A stretch of DNA of 7,039 nucleotides from positions 1-7,039 of the forward strand of contig JAEZLX010000091.1 of assembly GCA_023415035.1 (NCBI GenBank), read 5' to 3'. Source of the stretch: Pseudomonadota bacterium (GTDB taxonomy: Bacteria; Pseudomonadota; Gammaproteobacteria; Burkholderiales; Burkholderiaceae_C). The translations under genes and the position numbers were made by a program. The stretch's first letter is position 1, and each line of letters starts with the position of its first letter. The notes below the pieces were generated by a model. The model did not search any database and was not told the DNA's origin. It saw only the letters and a list, made by a program, of their open reading frames with translations. Below, piece by piece: positions 1 to 7,039 of this stretch.

Positions 1-263
1 CACGCATTGGTCGCGTCTTCATCGACCAGCTCGTCAAGGACCTGGTCGATGGCAAGCCCCTGCAGCCCAACGACGCCATGATGGCCAAGTGGTGGGGTTC
101 GGAAAAGCAGTGCGAGATCATCGACCGCTGCCTGCAGCTGTTCGGCGGTTATGGCTACTGCACCGAGTACCCGATCGCGCAGCTGTACATGGACGCCCGC
201 GTCGCCAAGATCTACGGCGGCTCGAACGAGACGCTCAAGGACGTGATCGCCCGCGGCATGTGA
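1..263 (+). CDS. Acyl-CoA dehydrogenase, C-terminal fragment (5' end outside window)
   Basis: This is the last 86 codons of an acyl-CoA dehydrogenase; the reading frame enters at base 3 and stops at TGA 261-263. The family is FAD-dependent and oxidises acyl-CoA thioesters to trans-2-enoyl-CoA in the cytoplasm, passing electrons to electron-transfer flavoprotein. The visible part is the C-terminal helical domain: RVFIDQLV, then LFGGYGY-TEYPIAQLY, then DARVAKIYGGSNETLKDVIARGM. The GGxGY...YP and IYGGSNE motifs are typical of the family, where they contact FAD and close the active site; the GGSNE segment corresponds to the usual GGTxE. Chain-length preference cannot be read from this fragment. 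A CoA-transferase lies convergent beyond a terminator, so both may serve acyl-CoA breakdown, but they are not one operon. The family call is firm; the substrate is unknown. Confidence 0.93.
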   Translation, partial: RIGRVFIDQLVKDLVDGKPLQPNDAMMAKWWGSEKQCEIIDRCLQLFGGYGYCTEYPIAQLYMDARVAKIYGGSNETLKDVIARGM

Positions 264-286
264 GCGCCGGCCAGGTCCCAAAGAAG

Positions 287-310
287 AACCCCCGCGATGC
301 GGCGGTTTTT
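287..310 (+). terminator. Rho-independent terminator after the acyl-CoA dehydrogenase, possibly bidirectional
   Basis: The arms AACCCCCGC (287-295) and GCGGCGGTT (299-307) form a 9-bp stem with one C-C mismatch and a GAT loop, running into TTTTT (306-310). It begins 24 bases after the dehydrogenase stop. Read on the minus strand, the same stem is followed by a T-rich but interrupted run (from the plus-strand A/G run 281-288) and lies 24 bases past the tetR-type stop, so it may also end that transcript weakly. Confidence 0.8.
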
Positions 311-333
311 CATGGGCGGGTGAAAAGCAAGAC

Positions 334-1029
334 TCAGTGCCGGCCTGAGCCGATGCCGTCGATGACCATGTCCATGAAGGCGTCGACCACCTGCTCGATG
401 CTGTACTTGCCCTTGCTGCTGTACCAGCGCGGCACCCAGTTGAGCGCACCGAACAGCAGGGCCGAGAACAGCGACGGATCGCAGGGCTTGATGGTGCCGT
501 CGGCAATGCCTTCGGTGATCAGTGCGCGCACCGTGTTGTCGAGCCGGCGCTGGAACTGGCGGATCTCGCCGCCAGGTGCCATGTCCAGCGGCCGGGAGCC
601 GACGAGCACCAGGCAGCGGCCGAAGTCGTTGTTCTGCGCGAGCGCCAGGCTGCGCACGAACAGCCGCATGCGTTCGAGCACGGGCACGGAGCGGTCCTCC
701 ATGCTTCTGATGACCTCGTCGAGGTTGCCGAAGGACTTGACCAGGCACTGGTAGAGGATGCTCTCCTTGTTGGGCACGTAGTGGTAGAGCGTGGCCTTGT
801 GCATGCCTAGCTGGTCGGCGATCATGTCCAGCGACGTGGCTTCGTAGCCGTGCACGGCAAACAGTTGCGCGGCGGTGCGCAGGATCGCGGTGCGCTTGTC
901 CTCGTGTTTGGTACCGGTGCCATTGCGGCGGCGGCCGGTGGCGGTTTTGGCGGCGGCGCGGGTCGTGCTCCTGGCAGTCGCTCCGACGGTCTCAGTGGGC
1001 GGGACGGTGGAATCGGACATGGAGGCCAT
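334..1029 (-). CDS. TetR/AcrR-family transcriptional regulator
   Basis: This is a one-component DNA-binding regulator, most likely a repressor released by a small ligand. Residues about 46-92 form the TetR helix-turn-helix: KRTAILRTAAQLFAVHGY, then TSLDMIADQLGMHKATLYHYVPNKESIL, with recognition helix near 76-85. The C-terminal part is the variable ligand/dimer domain; its GALNWVPRWYSSKGKYSIEQVV stretch resembles TetR regulators of acyl-CoA and steroid-CoA breakdown (KstR2-like), which is an impression, not a proof. The first ~40 residues are a Ser/Thr/Ala-rich, basic tail absent from most relatives, so the start is uncertain: ATG at 1029 overlaps the upstream TAA (TAATG), and ATG at 1020 (codon 4) is also possible. 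Neither has a clear Shine-Dalgarno, which fits translational coupling to the CoA-transferase gene. Its likely target is the palindrome at 2271-2296 in front of its own operon, and an acyl-CoA is a reasonable but unproven ligand. Confidence 0.92.
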   Translation of the reverse strand: MASMSDSTVPPTETVGATARSTTRAAAKTATGRRRNGTGTKHEDKRTAILRTAAQLFAVHGYEATSLDMIADQLGMHKATLYHYVPNKESILYQCLVKSFGNLDEVIRSMEDRSVPVLERMRLFVRSLALAQNNDFGRCLVLVGSRPLDMAPGGEIRQFQRRLDNTVRALITEGIADGTIKPCDPSLFSALLFGALNWVPRWYSSKGKYSIEQVVDAFMDMVIDGIGSGRH

Positions 1030-2255
1030 TATGGTGCGGTAATGGCGCCGGCTTCGATCAGGCGCTCGGTTTCTGTGGCATCCATGCCAAGGGACTGCAG
1101 GATTTCACGCGTGTGTTCGCCCAGCATTGGCGCGCGGTGGCGCACCTGGCCGGGGGTGGCCGAGAGCTTGACGGGCACGCCCGGTACGGCCACGGGTTCC
1201 GCACTGCCGGGCTGCTCGACGCGCGGCAGCATGTCGCGCGCGGCGAAATGCGGGTCCTCGAAGATCTCGCCGGCGGTGTAGATCGGGCTGAACGGGATCT
1301 TGCCGCCGAGAAGCGCCTTGAGTTCCTGCTTGGTGTGCTGGCGCGTGAATCGCTCGACGAGGGCGATCAGCGCCTGGTTGTTTTCCCAGCGGTGGGCTTC
1401 GTCCACAAAGCGCGGATCGTCCACCAGTTCCGGCATGCCGATGAGTTCACACAGCAGCTTGAACTGCGGACCATGAGGCGCGGCGATCGCGATCACCCCG
1501 TCCTTGACCGCGATGGTGCCAAAGGGCGCCAGACCGGGGATGCCGTTGCCGACCGGCATGGGCGAAACGCCGCGGTAGCTGAACTGGCTGACCACCAGTT
1601 CGGAAAGGGCCAGGATGCTGTCGGTCATGGCCACGTCCACGTACTGTCCCTGGCCGGTGGCGCGCGCGTGCCACAGGGCGGCCATGGTGCCGAAGGCGGC
1701 AAAGAGGCCCGAGACCGTGTCGCCCGCGCCGCCACCCACCTTGACCGGGTGCTGGGCGTCTTCACCCGTGATGCCCATCCAGCCGCCCATCGCCTGTGCC
1801 ACGATGTCGAACGCGGGCCAGTCCATGTAGGGGCTGGCACCGCCGACGACGTCACCGAAGCCGCGCACCGAGGTGTAGACCAGGCTCGGCCGGATCTCGC
1901 GCAGCGCCTCGTAGCCCAGGCCCAGCTTGTTCAGCACGCCGGCACGGTAGTTCTCGACCAGCGCATCGGCGCTTTGCACCAGGCGCCTGAGCACGGCCTG
2001 GCCTTCGGGGTGCTTGAGGTTGATGGCGATGGAGCGCTTGTTGCGGTTGCAGGCCTGAAACAGGCCGCCGTAGGACCTGACCTGATCGTCCTCGCGGAAG
2101 GGCCCCATGCGGCGGAAGAAGTCGCCTTCCAGCGGCTCCACCTTGATGACGTCGGCGCCATGGTCGGCCAGGACCTGCGAGCAGAACGGCCCGGCCAGGG
2201 CATGGGTGAGATCGAGGATGCGCAGACCTTTGAGGGCGCCGGATGCGGTGGACAT
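1029..2255 (-). CDS. CaiB/BaiF-type (family III) CoA-transferase
   Basis: The 408-residue protein has the usual family length (about 380-430). Family III enzymes move CoA from a donor thioester to a carboxylic acid, passing through an aspartyl-CoA intermediate, and act as interlocked dimers in the cytosol. Visible family features are the N-terminal LRILDLTHALAGPFCSQVLADHGADVIKVE (11-40), ENYRAGVLNKLGLGYEAL (101-118), and VGGGAGDTVSGLFAAFGTMAAL (173-194), where Asp179 aligns with the catalytic aspartate. The small domain follows around 225-330, and the C-terminus returns to the family pattern RAPMLGEHTREIL. The ATG at 2255 is supported by GAAGGA six bases upstream (2262-2267). The gene is the first of a two-gene operon with the TetR-type regulator. 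Donor and acceptor cannot be deduced; a dehydrogenase nearby suggests use of the product as an acyl-CoA. Alternatives in the family include racemase-like and dehydratase-like members, but the intact aspartate favours a transferase. Confidence 0.93.
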   Translation of the reverse strand: MSTASGALKGLRILDLTHALAGPFCSQVLADHGADVIKVEPLEGDFFRRMGPFREDDQVRSYGGLFQACNRNKRSIAINLKHPEGQAVLRRLVQSADALVENYRAGVLNKLGLGYEALREIRPSLVYTSVRGFGDVVGGASPYMDWPAFDIVAQAMGGWMGITGEDAQHPVKVGGGAGDTVSGLFAAFGTMAALWHARATGQGQYVDVAMTDSILALSELVVSQFSYRGVSPMPVGNGIPGLAPFGTIAVKDGVIAIAAPHGPQFKLLCELIGMPELVDDPRFVDEAHRWENNQALIALVERFTRQHTKQELKALLGGKIPFSPIYTAGEIFEDPHFAARDMLPRVEQPGSAEPVAVPGVPVKLSATPGQVRHRAPMLGEHTREILQSLGMDATETERLIEAGAITAP

Positions 2256-2270
2256 GCTGATTCCTTCAGA

Positions 2271-2296
2271 AATTCAATCAAACGGTTGGTTGAATT
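2271..2296. promoter_or_regulatory. 26-bp near-palindromic operator candidate for the TetR-family regulator
   Basis: The left half reads AATTCAATCAAAC and the right half GGTTGGTTGAATT. They are inverted copies matching at 11 of 13 positions, centred on the CG step between 2283 and 2284. The outer seven bases (AATTCAA/TTGAATT) are perfectly symmetric. The site overlaps the -10 box (2294-2299) and the predicted transcription start near 2287, and ends four bases before the Shine-Dalgarno, which is where a repressor would block initiation. The linked tetR-type gene makes autoregulation the simplest reading. Binding itself is inferred. Confidence 0.72.
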
Positions 2297-2322
2297 ATCT
2301 ATTGTCGGGCGAACCCTGTAAA
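2294..2322 (-). promoter_or_regulatory. Sigma-70-type promoter of the CoA-transferase-tetR operon
   Basis: On the minus strand a -35 box TTTACA (2322-2317) is followed after exactly 17 bp by a -10 box GATAAT (2299-2294). Each box is one base from consensus (TTGACA, TATAAT). Transcription would start near 2287, about 30 bases before the ATG at 2255. The -10 box lies partly inside the palindrome at 2271-2296. Confidence 0.8.
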
Positions 2323-2332
2323 CCGCGCGCAC

Positions 2333-2354
2333 AAAAAAGCCACCCGAAGGTGGC
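2333..2354 (-). terminator. Rho-independent terminator of the grpE-dnaK-dnaJ cluster
   Basis: On the minus strand GCCACC (2354-2349), the stable tetraloop TTCG (2348-2345) and GGTGGC (2344-2339) make a perfect 6-bp stem running directly into six T residues (2338-2333). It starts 14 bases after the dnaJ stop and isolates the next minus-strand unit, whose -35 box begins ten bases further on. Confidence 0.93.
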
Positions 2355-2368
2355 CCTGGATCGGCGGA

Positions 2369-3496
2369 TCAGGAGAAAAACTCCCGTGCCTTGTCGAACC
2401 AGCCCTTGTCGTTCGGGCTGTGCTTGTGGCCGCCCTTCTTGAAGGACTCGTCCAGTTCCTTGAGAAGCTTGCGCTGGTGCTCGGTGAGCTTGACGGGCGT
2501 CTCGACCGCGATGTGGCAGTACAGGTCGCCCGGGTAGCTGCTGCGCACGCCCTTGATGCCCTTGCCGCGCAGGCGGAAGGTCTTGCCGCTTTGCGTGCCT
2601 TCGGGCAGGTCGATGGTGGCCTTGCCCTGCAACGTGGGCACGTCGATCTCGCCGCCCAGTGCCGCCGTGGTCATGCTCACGGGCACCGTGCAGTGCAGGT
2701 CGTCGCCGTCGCGCTCGAAGATGTCGTGCTTCTTCAGGCGGATCTCGATGTAGAGGTCGCCCGACGGACCGCCGTTGGTGCCTGGCTCGCCGTTGCCGGT
2801 GGAGCGGATGCGCTGGCCGTCGTCGATGCCGGCCGGGATCTTGATCTCCAGCGTCTTCTGACGCTTGATCTTGCCCTGCCCATGGCAGGACGGGCAGGCG
2901 TCGGGAATGATCTTGCCGGTGCCGTGGCAGTGCGGGCAGGTCTGCTGCACGCTGAAGAAGCCCTGGCGCATCTGCACCACGCCCTGACCATGGCATGTCG
3001 TGCAGGTCTTGGCGCTGGTGCCGGGTTTGGCGCCGCTGCCGTGGCAGGTGTCGCAGTCGTCCCAGGCCGGGATGCGGATCTGCGCGTCCTTGCCGTGGGC
3101 CGCCTCTTCCAGCGTGATCTCCATGGCGTAGGACAGGTCGGCACCACGGAAGACCTGGCGACCGCCGCCTCGGCGAGCACCGCCGAAGATGTCACCGAAG
3201 ATGTCGCCGAAGGCATCACCGAAGCCGCCGAAGCCGTCGGGGCCCGGGCCGCCGCGCATGTTCGGATCCACCCCGGCGTGGCCGTACTGGTCGTAGGCGG
3301 ACTTCTTCTCCGGGTCCGAGAGCATTTCGTAGGCTTCCTTGACCTCCTTGAATTTCTCCTCGGCGGTCTTGGCAGCGTCACCCTGGTTGCGGTCAGGGTG
3401 GTACTTCATCGCCAACTTGCGGTACGCCTTCTTGATTTCGTCGACCGAAGCGTTTCTGGGCACGCCCAGCACTTCGTAATAGTCGCGTTTGGCCAT
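2369..3496 (-). CDS. dnaJ: Chaperone protein DnaJ (Hsp40, type I)
   Basis: DnaJ binds unfolded proteins, hands them to DnaK and stimulates DnaK's ATP hydrolysis in the cytosol. The 375-residue protein shows the full type I plan. The J domain is at 1-70 with the essential HPD at 33-35. A Gly/Phe-rich linker (about 81-113) carries FGDAFGDIFGDIFGG. The zinc domain has four CxxCxGxG motifs at 148-155, 165-172, 187-194 and 201-208, so both zinc sites are intact. The two C-terminal substrate-binding domains follow, with a dimerisation end at about 335-375. The start is supported by AGGA eight bases before the ATG, and MAKRDYYEVLG is the standard N-terminus. It lies 107 bases after dnaK and is followed by a strong terminator, so it is the last gene of the cluster. 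Nothing appears truncated. Confidence 0.99.
   Translation of the reverse strand: MAKRDYYEVLGVPRNASVDEIKKAYRKLAMKYHPDRNQGDAAKTAEEKFKEVKEAYEMLSDPEKKSAYDQYGHAGVDPNMRGGPGPDGFGGFGDAFGDIFGDIFGGARRGGGRQVFRGADLSYAMEITLEEAAHGKDAQIRIPAWDDCDTCHGSGAKPGTSAKTCTTCHGQGVVQMRQGFFSVQQTCPHCHGTGKIIPDACPSCHGQGKIKRQKTLEIKIPAGIDDGQRIRSTGNGEPGTNGGPSGDLYIEIRLKKHDIFERDGDDLHCTVPVSMTTAALGGEIDVPTLQGKATIDLPEGTQSGKTFRLRGKGIKGVRSSYPGDLYCHIAVETPVKLTEHQRKLLKELDESFKKGGHKHSPNDKGWFDKAREFFS
3183..3230 (-). repeat. 12-bp tandem repeat in dnaJ encoding the FGDIFGD linker
   Basis: On the plus strand four 12-bp units begin at 3183, 3195, 3207 and 3219. The first two are CCGAAGATGTCA and CCGAAGATGTCG, and the next two diverge in the second half. 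In dnaJ they encode the repeated FGDxFG of the Gly/Phe-rich linker. Such repeats are normal in this linker but could slip and change linker length. Confidence 0.7.
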
Positions 3497-3540
3497 GGTG
3501 GGAATCCTGTGTCGTGTGCGCGGGTTGCTTTGAGCGCAAA

Positions 3541-3568
3541 CGCCGCGTCAGGTCACCCCGACGCGGCG
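3541..3568 (-). repeat. Inverted repeat (9-bp stem) in the dnaK-dnaJ gap
   Basis: CGCCGCGTC (3541-3549) and GACGCGGCG (3560-3568) are perfect inverted copies with a 10-base loop. In the minus-strand mRNA the hairpin is followed by TTTGCG, a T-run too short for a strong terminator. It may act as a partial terminator or as an RNA-stability element between dnaK and dnaJ; this role is inferred. Confidence 0.6.
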
Positions 3569-3580
3569 GCTGTGCGGCAT

Positions 3581-3596
3581 CGGCCGGAGCCGGCCG
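3581..3596 (-). repeat. Short GC-rich inverted repeat just after the dnaK stop
   Basis: Two CGGCCG arms (3581-3586 and 3591-3596) surround a 4-base loop, seven bases past the dnaK stop codon. With no T-run after it, it is unlikely to terminate alone. It could protect the 3' end of dnaK mRNA together with the larger stem at 3541-3568. Confidence 0.45.
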
Positions 3597-3603
3597 CCGA
3601 TCG

Positions 3604-5541
<1,938 letters not shown>

Positions 5542-5581
5542 GATGTGTGGCTCCTGCGAAGGAATGTCTGAATTGTCGAAA

Positions 5582-5609
5582 AGGTGTGGATAAGTCTGTG
5601 GAATTCAAG
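5582..5609 (-). promoter_or_regulatory. Second sigma-32-like (heat-shock) promoter, directly before dnaK
   Basis: On the minus strand CTTGAAT (5609-5603) is followed after 13 bp by CCACACCT (5589-5582). Compared with CTTGAAA and CCCCATNT, the -35 box has six of seven matches and the -10 box five of seven defined positions. The spacing equals that of the stronger promoter before grpE. It would start transcription near 5575, about 34 bases before the dnaK ATG, so dnaK-dnaJ could be made in excess of grpE. Confidence 0.55.
5585..5593 (-). promoter_or_regulatory. Perfect DnaA-box 9-mer overlapping the dnaK promoter
   Basis: The minus strand reads TTATCCACA, identical to the high-affinity DnaA box. 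It overlaps the -10 box of the putative dnaK heat-shock promoter. A second TGTGGA word lies 12 bases away on the plus strand (5597-5602), but it does not extend to a full box. The sequence match is certain; DnaA binding is not, since a single 9-mer can occur by chance. Confidence 0.4.
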
Positions 5610-5639
5610 CGGGCTGGCTGTGGCTTTCCTTCGGGGTCG

Positions 5640-6200
5640 TCACTTGGGCGCCGCCACGGTCACCAGAGCAGGGCGCAGCACGCGCTCGGCAATCAGGTAA
5701 CCCTTCTGCAGTACCGTCACCACGGTGTTGGGCTCCTGGTCGGCGGGCACCATGCTGATGGCCTGGTGCTGGTGCGGATCGAACCTTTCGCCGGCAGCGG
5801 GGGCAATGGGCACCACCTTGTTGCGGGCCAGGGCGCCCAGCAGCTGCTGCAACGTGGCTTCGGTGCCTTCGCGCAGCTGGGCGGCGGTGGCTTCCTGCAC
5901 GGCCAGGCCCGCCTCGAGGCTGTCGAGCACGGGCAGCAGGCTTTCGGCGAAGCCTTCCACGGCGAACTTGCGGGTCTTGGCGATTTCCTCCTCGGCGCGG
6001 CGGCGGGCGTTTTCGGCCTCGGCCTTGGCGCGCAGGAACTGGTCGGCCAGGTCGGCGTTCTTGGCCTTGAGGTCGGCCACTTCACCGGTCAGCGCGGCCA
6101 GCTCGTCGTGCTCGGCAGCCGCGGCGGCTGCCTGGGTCTCTTCGGGACTGGGGTTCTCGGTCGCGGGCGTACCCTCAGGGGTCTTGTTCTCTGCTGTCAT
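5640..6200 (-). CDS. grpE: Nucleotide exchange factor GrpE
   Basis: GrpE is a dimer that opens the DnaK nucleotide cleft to release ADP. From the ATG at 6200 the protein is 186 residues, normal for betaproteobacteria. An acidic, Pro/Thr/Ala-rich tail (1-32) leads into the long coiled-coil helix (about 33-85) with FLRAKAEAENARRRAEEEI. After the four-helix region comes the beta-wing head, with the family signature FDPHQHQAISM (140-150) and QKGYLIAERVLRPALVTV (165-182). The frame stays open to an ATG at 6275, but that start would sit at the predicted transcription start and add 25 residues unlike GrpE. The 6200 start has GGAG just upstream and begins MTAENKT. It is the first gene of grpE-dnaK-dnaJ, behind the sigma-32 promoter at 6284-6311. 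Confidence 0.97.
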   Translation of the reverse strand: MTAENKTPEGTPATENPSPEETQAAAAAAEHDELAALTGEVADLKAKNADLADQFLRAKAEAENARRRAEEEIAKTRKFAVEGFAESLLPVLDSLEAGLAVQEATAAQLREGTEATLQQLLGALARNKVVPIAPAAGERFDPHQHQAISMVPADQEPNTVVTVLQKGYLIAERVLRPALVTVAAPK

Positions 6201-6221
6201 GGCGCTCCAGGATGGGTCGGT

Positions 6222-6273
6222 CGTCCGTGGACGGACGGATGTAAAAGGTCGGGCAGGCAGCTTCCGGGCTGCC
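6222..6273 (-). other. grpE 5' untranslated leader with two small hairpins
   Basis: The leader of about 76 bases contains two perfect 6-bp stems: arms 6256-6261 and 6268-6273 (GGCAGC/GCTGCC, 6-base loop) and arms 6222-6227 and 6232-6237 (CGTCCG/CGGACG, 4-base loop). The second ends about twelve bases before the Shine-Dalgarno (6205-6208) and does not cover it. They may affect mRNA stability or temperature response, which is speculative. Confidence 0.35.
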
Positions 6274-6283
6274 ATTGCGCCCC

Positions 6284-6311
6284 ATGTGGGGATGCCTGCC
6301 GGAACTTCAAG
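6284..6311 (-). promoter_or_regulatory. Sigma-32 (RpoH) heat-shock promoter of grpE-dnaK-dnaJ
   Basis: On the minus strand CTTGAAG (6311-6305) is followed after 13 bp by CCCCACAT (6291-6284). The -35 box differs from CTTGAAA by one base and the -10 box from CCCCATNT by one defined base. Transcription would start near 6277, about 76 bases before the grpE ATG. No CIRCE repeat (TTAGCACTC/GAGTGCTAA) is present, so control is by the sigma factor and not by HrcA. Confidence 0.88.
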
Positions 6312-6376
6312 GGCCGGAATGCCGGAGGCGACAATCGGGCATCCATGAGTAATTTGTCACGCAAGGAGACCCACCC

Positions 6377-7039
6377 ATGAAACTCATCCGATTTGGCGCT
6401 CCCGGCGCCGAGAAACCCGGCCTGGTCGCGCCCGATGGCACCTGGCGCGACCTTTCCGGGCACGTCGCCGACATCGGGCCGGCCAGCCTGGGGCCCGATT
6501 CTATGGCCAGACTGGCTGCCATCGATCCCGCCTCCCTGCCGCTGGTACCCGATGGCGCGCGCCTGGGGCCGTGCGTGGGCGGCATCGGCAACGTGGTCGC
6601 CATCGGCCTGAACTACGCTGATCACGCGGCCGAGGCAGGCCTGGAGGTCCCGGCCGAGCCCATCGTGTTCAACAAGCACAGCGGGTCGGTCAGCGGCCGA
6701 AACGACGACATCTGGCTGCCCCCGGGTCCGGTCAAGCTGGACTGGGAGGTCGAGCTGGGCGTGGTGATCGGCGAGCGTGCCTTTCAGGTGGACGAGGCGG
6801 ATGCCCTGCACCACGTGGCGGGCTACTGCCTGGTCAATGACGTGTCCGAGCGCAGCGCGCAGATCGAGCGCGGTGGCCAGTGGGTCAAGGGCAAGAGCTA
6901 CCCGACCCACTGCCCGCTGGGCCCGTGGCTGGTGACGCCGGACGAACTGGGTGATCGTCAGGACGTGGACCTGTGGCTGGCCGTCAACGGCCAGCCCCCA
7001 CAGCGCGGCAACACGCCCACCATGATGATCAGCGTGGCG
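6377..7039 (+). CDS. Fumarylacetoacetate hydrolase (FAH)-family enzyme, C-terminus outside window
   Basis: The first 221 codons are present and the frame is open at the right edge; family members of this type are usually about 280 residues, so roughly 60 are missing. The family contains Mg/Mn-dependent hydrolases, hydratases, isomerases and decarboxylases acting on 2-keto acids and acylpyruvates in aromatic or amino-acid breakdown. The small N-terminal domain (1-70) precedes the FAH fold starting at VVAIGLNYADHAAEAG (73-88). Metal ligands are predicted as Glu124 and Glu126 in LDWEVELG and Asp155 in LVNDVSER. RGGQWVKGKSYPTHCPLGPWLVT (166-187) also matches the family, with Lys171 and Lys173 near the active site. 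AAGGAG eight bases before the ATG supports the start. It diverges from grpE; no convincing sigma-70 promoter was seen in the 100-base gap. The substrate cannot be named from sequence. Confidence 0.93.
   Translation, partial: MKLIRFGAPGAEKPGLVAPDGTWRDLSGHVADIGPASLGPDSMARLAAIDPASLPLVPDGARLGPCVGGIGNVVAIGLNYADHAAEAGLEVPAEPIVFNKHSGSVSGRNDDIWLPPGPVKLDWEVELGVVIGERAFQVDEADALHHVAGYCLVNDVSERSAQIERGGQWVKGKSYPTHCPLGPWLVTPDELGDRQDVDLWLAVNGQPPQRGNTPTMMISVA

Noticed and set aside
1113..2321. 402-codon plus-strand open frame antisense to the CoA-transferase
   Set aside because: Its composition (His/Arg/Ala/Gly/Val-rich) is that of a shadow frame, it has no family motif, and the minus-strand frame is a complete enzyme with its own promoter and ribosome binding site.
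6328..6355. Sigma-70 promoter for the FAH-family gene (GCGACA, 16 bp, TAATTT)
   Set aside because: The -10 box matches only three of six positions and the predicted start would fall on the ribosome binding site, so it is not supported.
6276..6376. CIRCE/HrcA operator before grpE
   Set aside because: No TTAGCACTC/GAGTGCTAA repeat or close variant is present; the region is explained by the sigma-32 promoter.
5547..6380. 277-codon plus-strand open frame antisense to grpE
   Set aside because: It overlaps the certain grpE gene and its promoter, and its Gly/Leu-rich translation resembles no family.
6197..6910. 237-codon minus-strand open frame opposite the FAH-family gene
   Set aside because: The plus-strand frame has clear FAH metal-binding motifs and a good ribosome binding site. 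The minus frame also crosses the grpE promoter.

Overview
The window looks like ordinary chromosome from a GC-rich betaproteobacterium, most likely Burkholderiales. The DnaK, DnaJ and GrpE sequences have the character of that order, and the sigma-32-type heat-shock promoters (no CIRCE element seen) fit it. The family within the order cannot be fixed by eye; the DnaK reads closest to Comamonadaceae/Alcaligenaceae-type proteins from memory.

Layout from left to right. Positions 1-263 hold the C-terminal end of an acyl-CoA dehydrogenase on the plus strand. A hairpin terminator (287-310) separates it from a convergent two-gene minus-strand unit: a CaiB/BaiF-type (family III) CoA-transferase (2255-1029), then a TetR-family regulator (1029-334) whose start overlaps the CoA-transferase stop by one base (TAATG). 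This unit has a clear sigma-70-type promoter (TTTACA, 17 bp, GATAAT). A 26-bp near-palindrome overlaps the -10 box and the predicted transcription start, and it is the best candidate operator for the TetR protein of the same operon.

Upstream of that, also on the minus strand, is the complete chaperone cluster grpE (6200-5640), dnaK (5541-3604) and dnaJ (3496-2369). It ends in a strong terminator with a TTCG loop. A near-consensus sigma-32 promoter lies before grpE. A second, weaker sigma-32-like promoter lies in the grpE-dnaK gap, overlapped by a perfect 9-mer DnaA-box sequence. The dnaK-dnaJ gap holds two inverted repeats. DnaK folds clients in an ATP cycle, DnaJ delivers clients and stimulates ATP hydrolysis, and GrpE releases ADP.

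Divergent from grpE, on the plus strand, is a fumarylacetoacetate-hydrolase-family enzyme (6377 onward) that runs off the right edge.

I see no mobile element, CRISPR array, tRNA or rRNA and no clearly novel multi-gene system. The points of interest are regulatory: the operator/promoter of the CoA-transferase-TetR unit, the paired heat-shock promoters with their overlapping DnaA-box word, and the intergenic hairpins.
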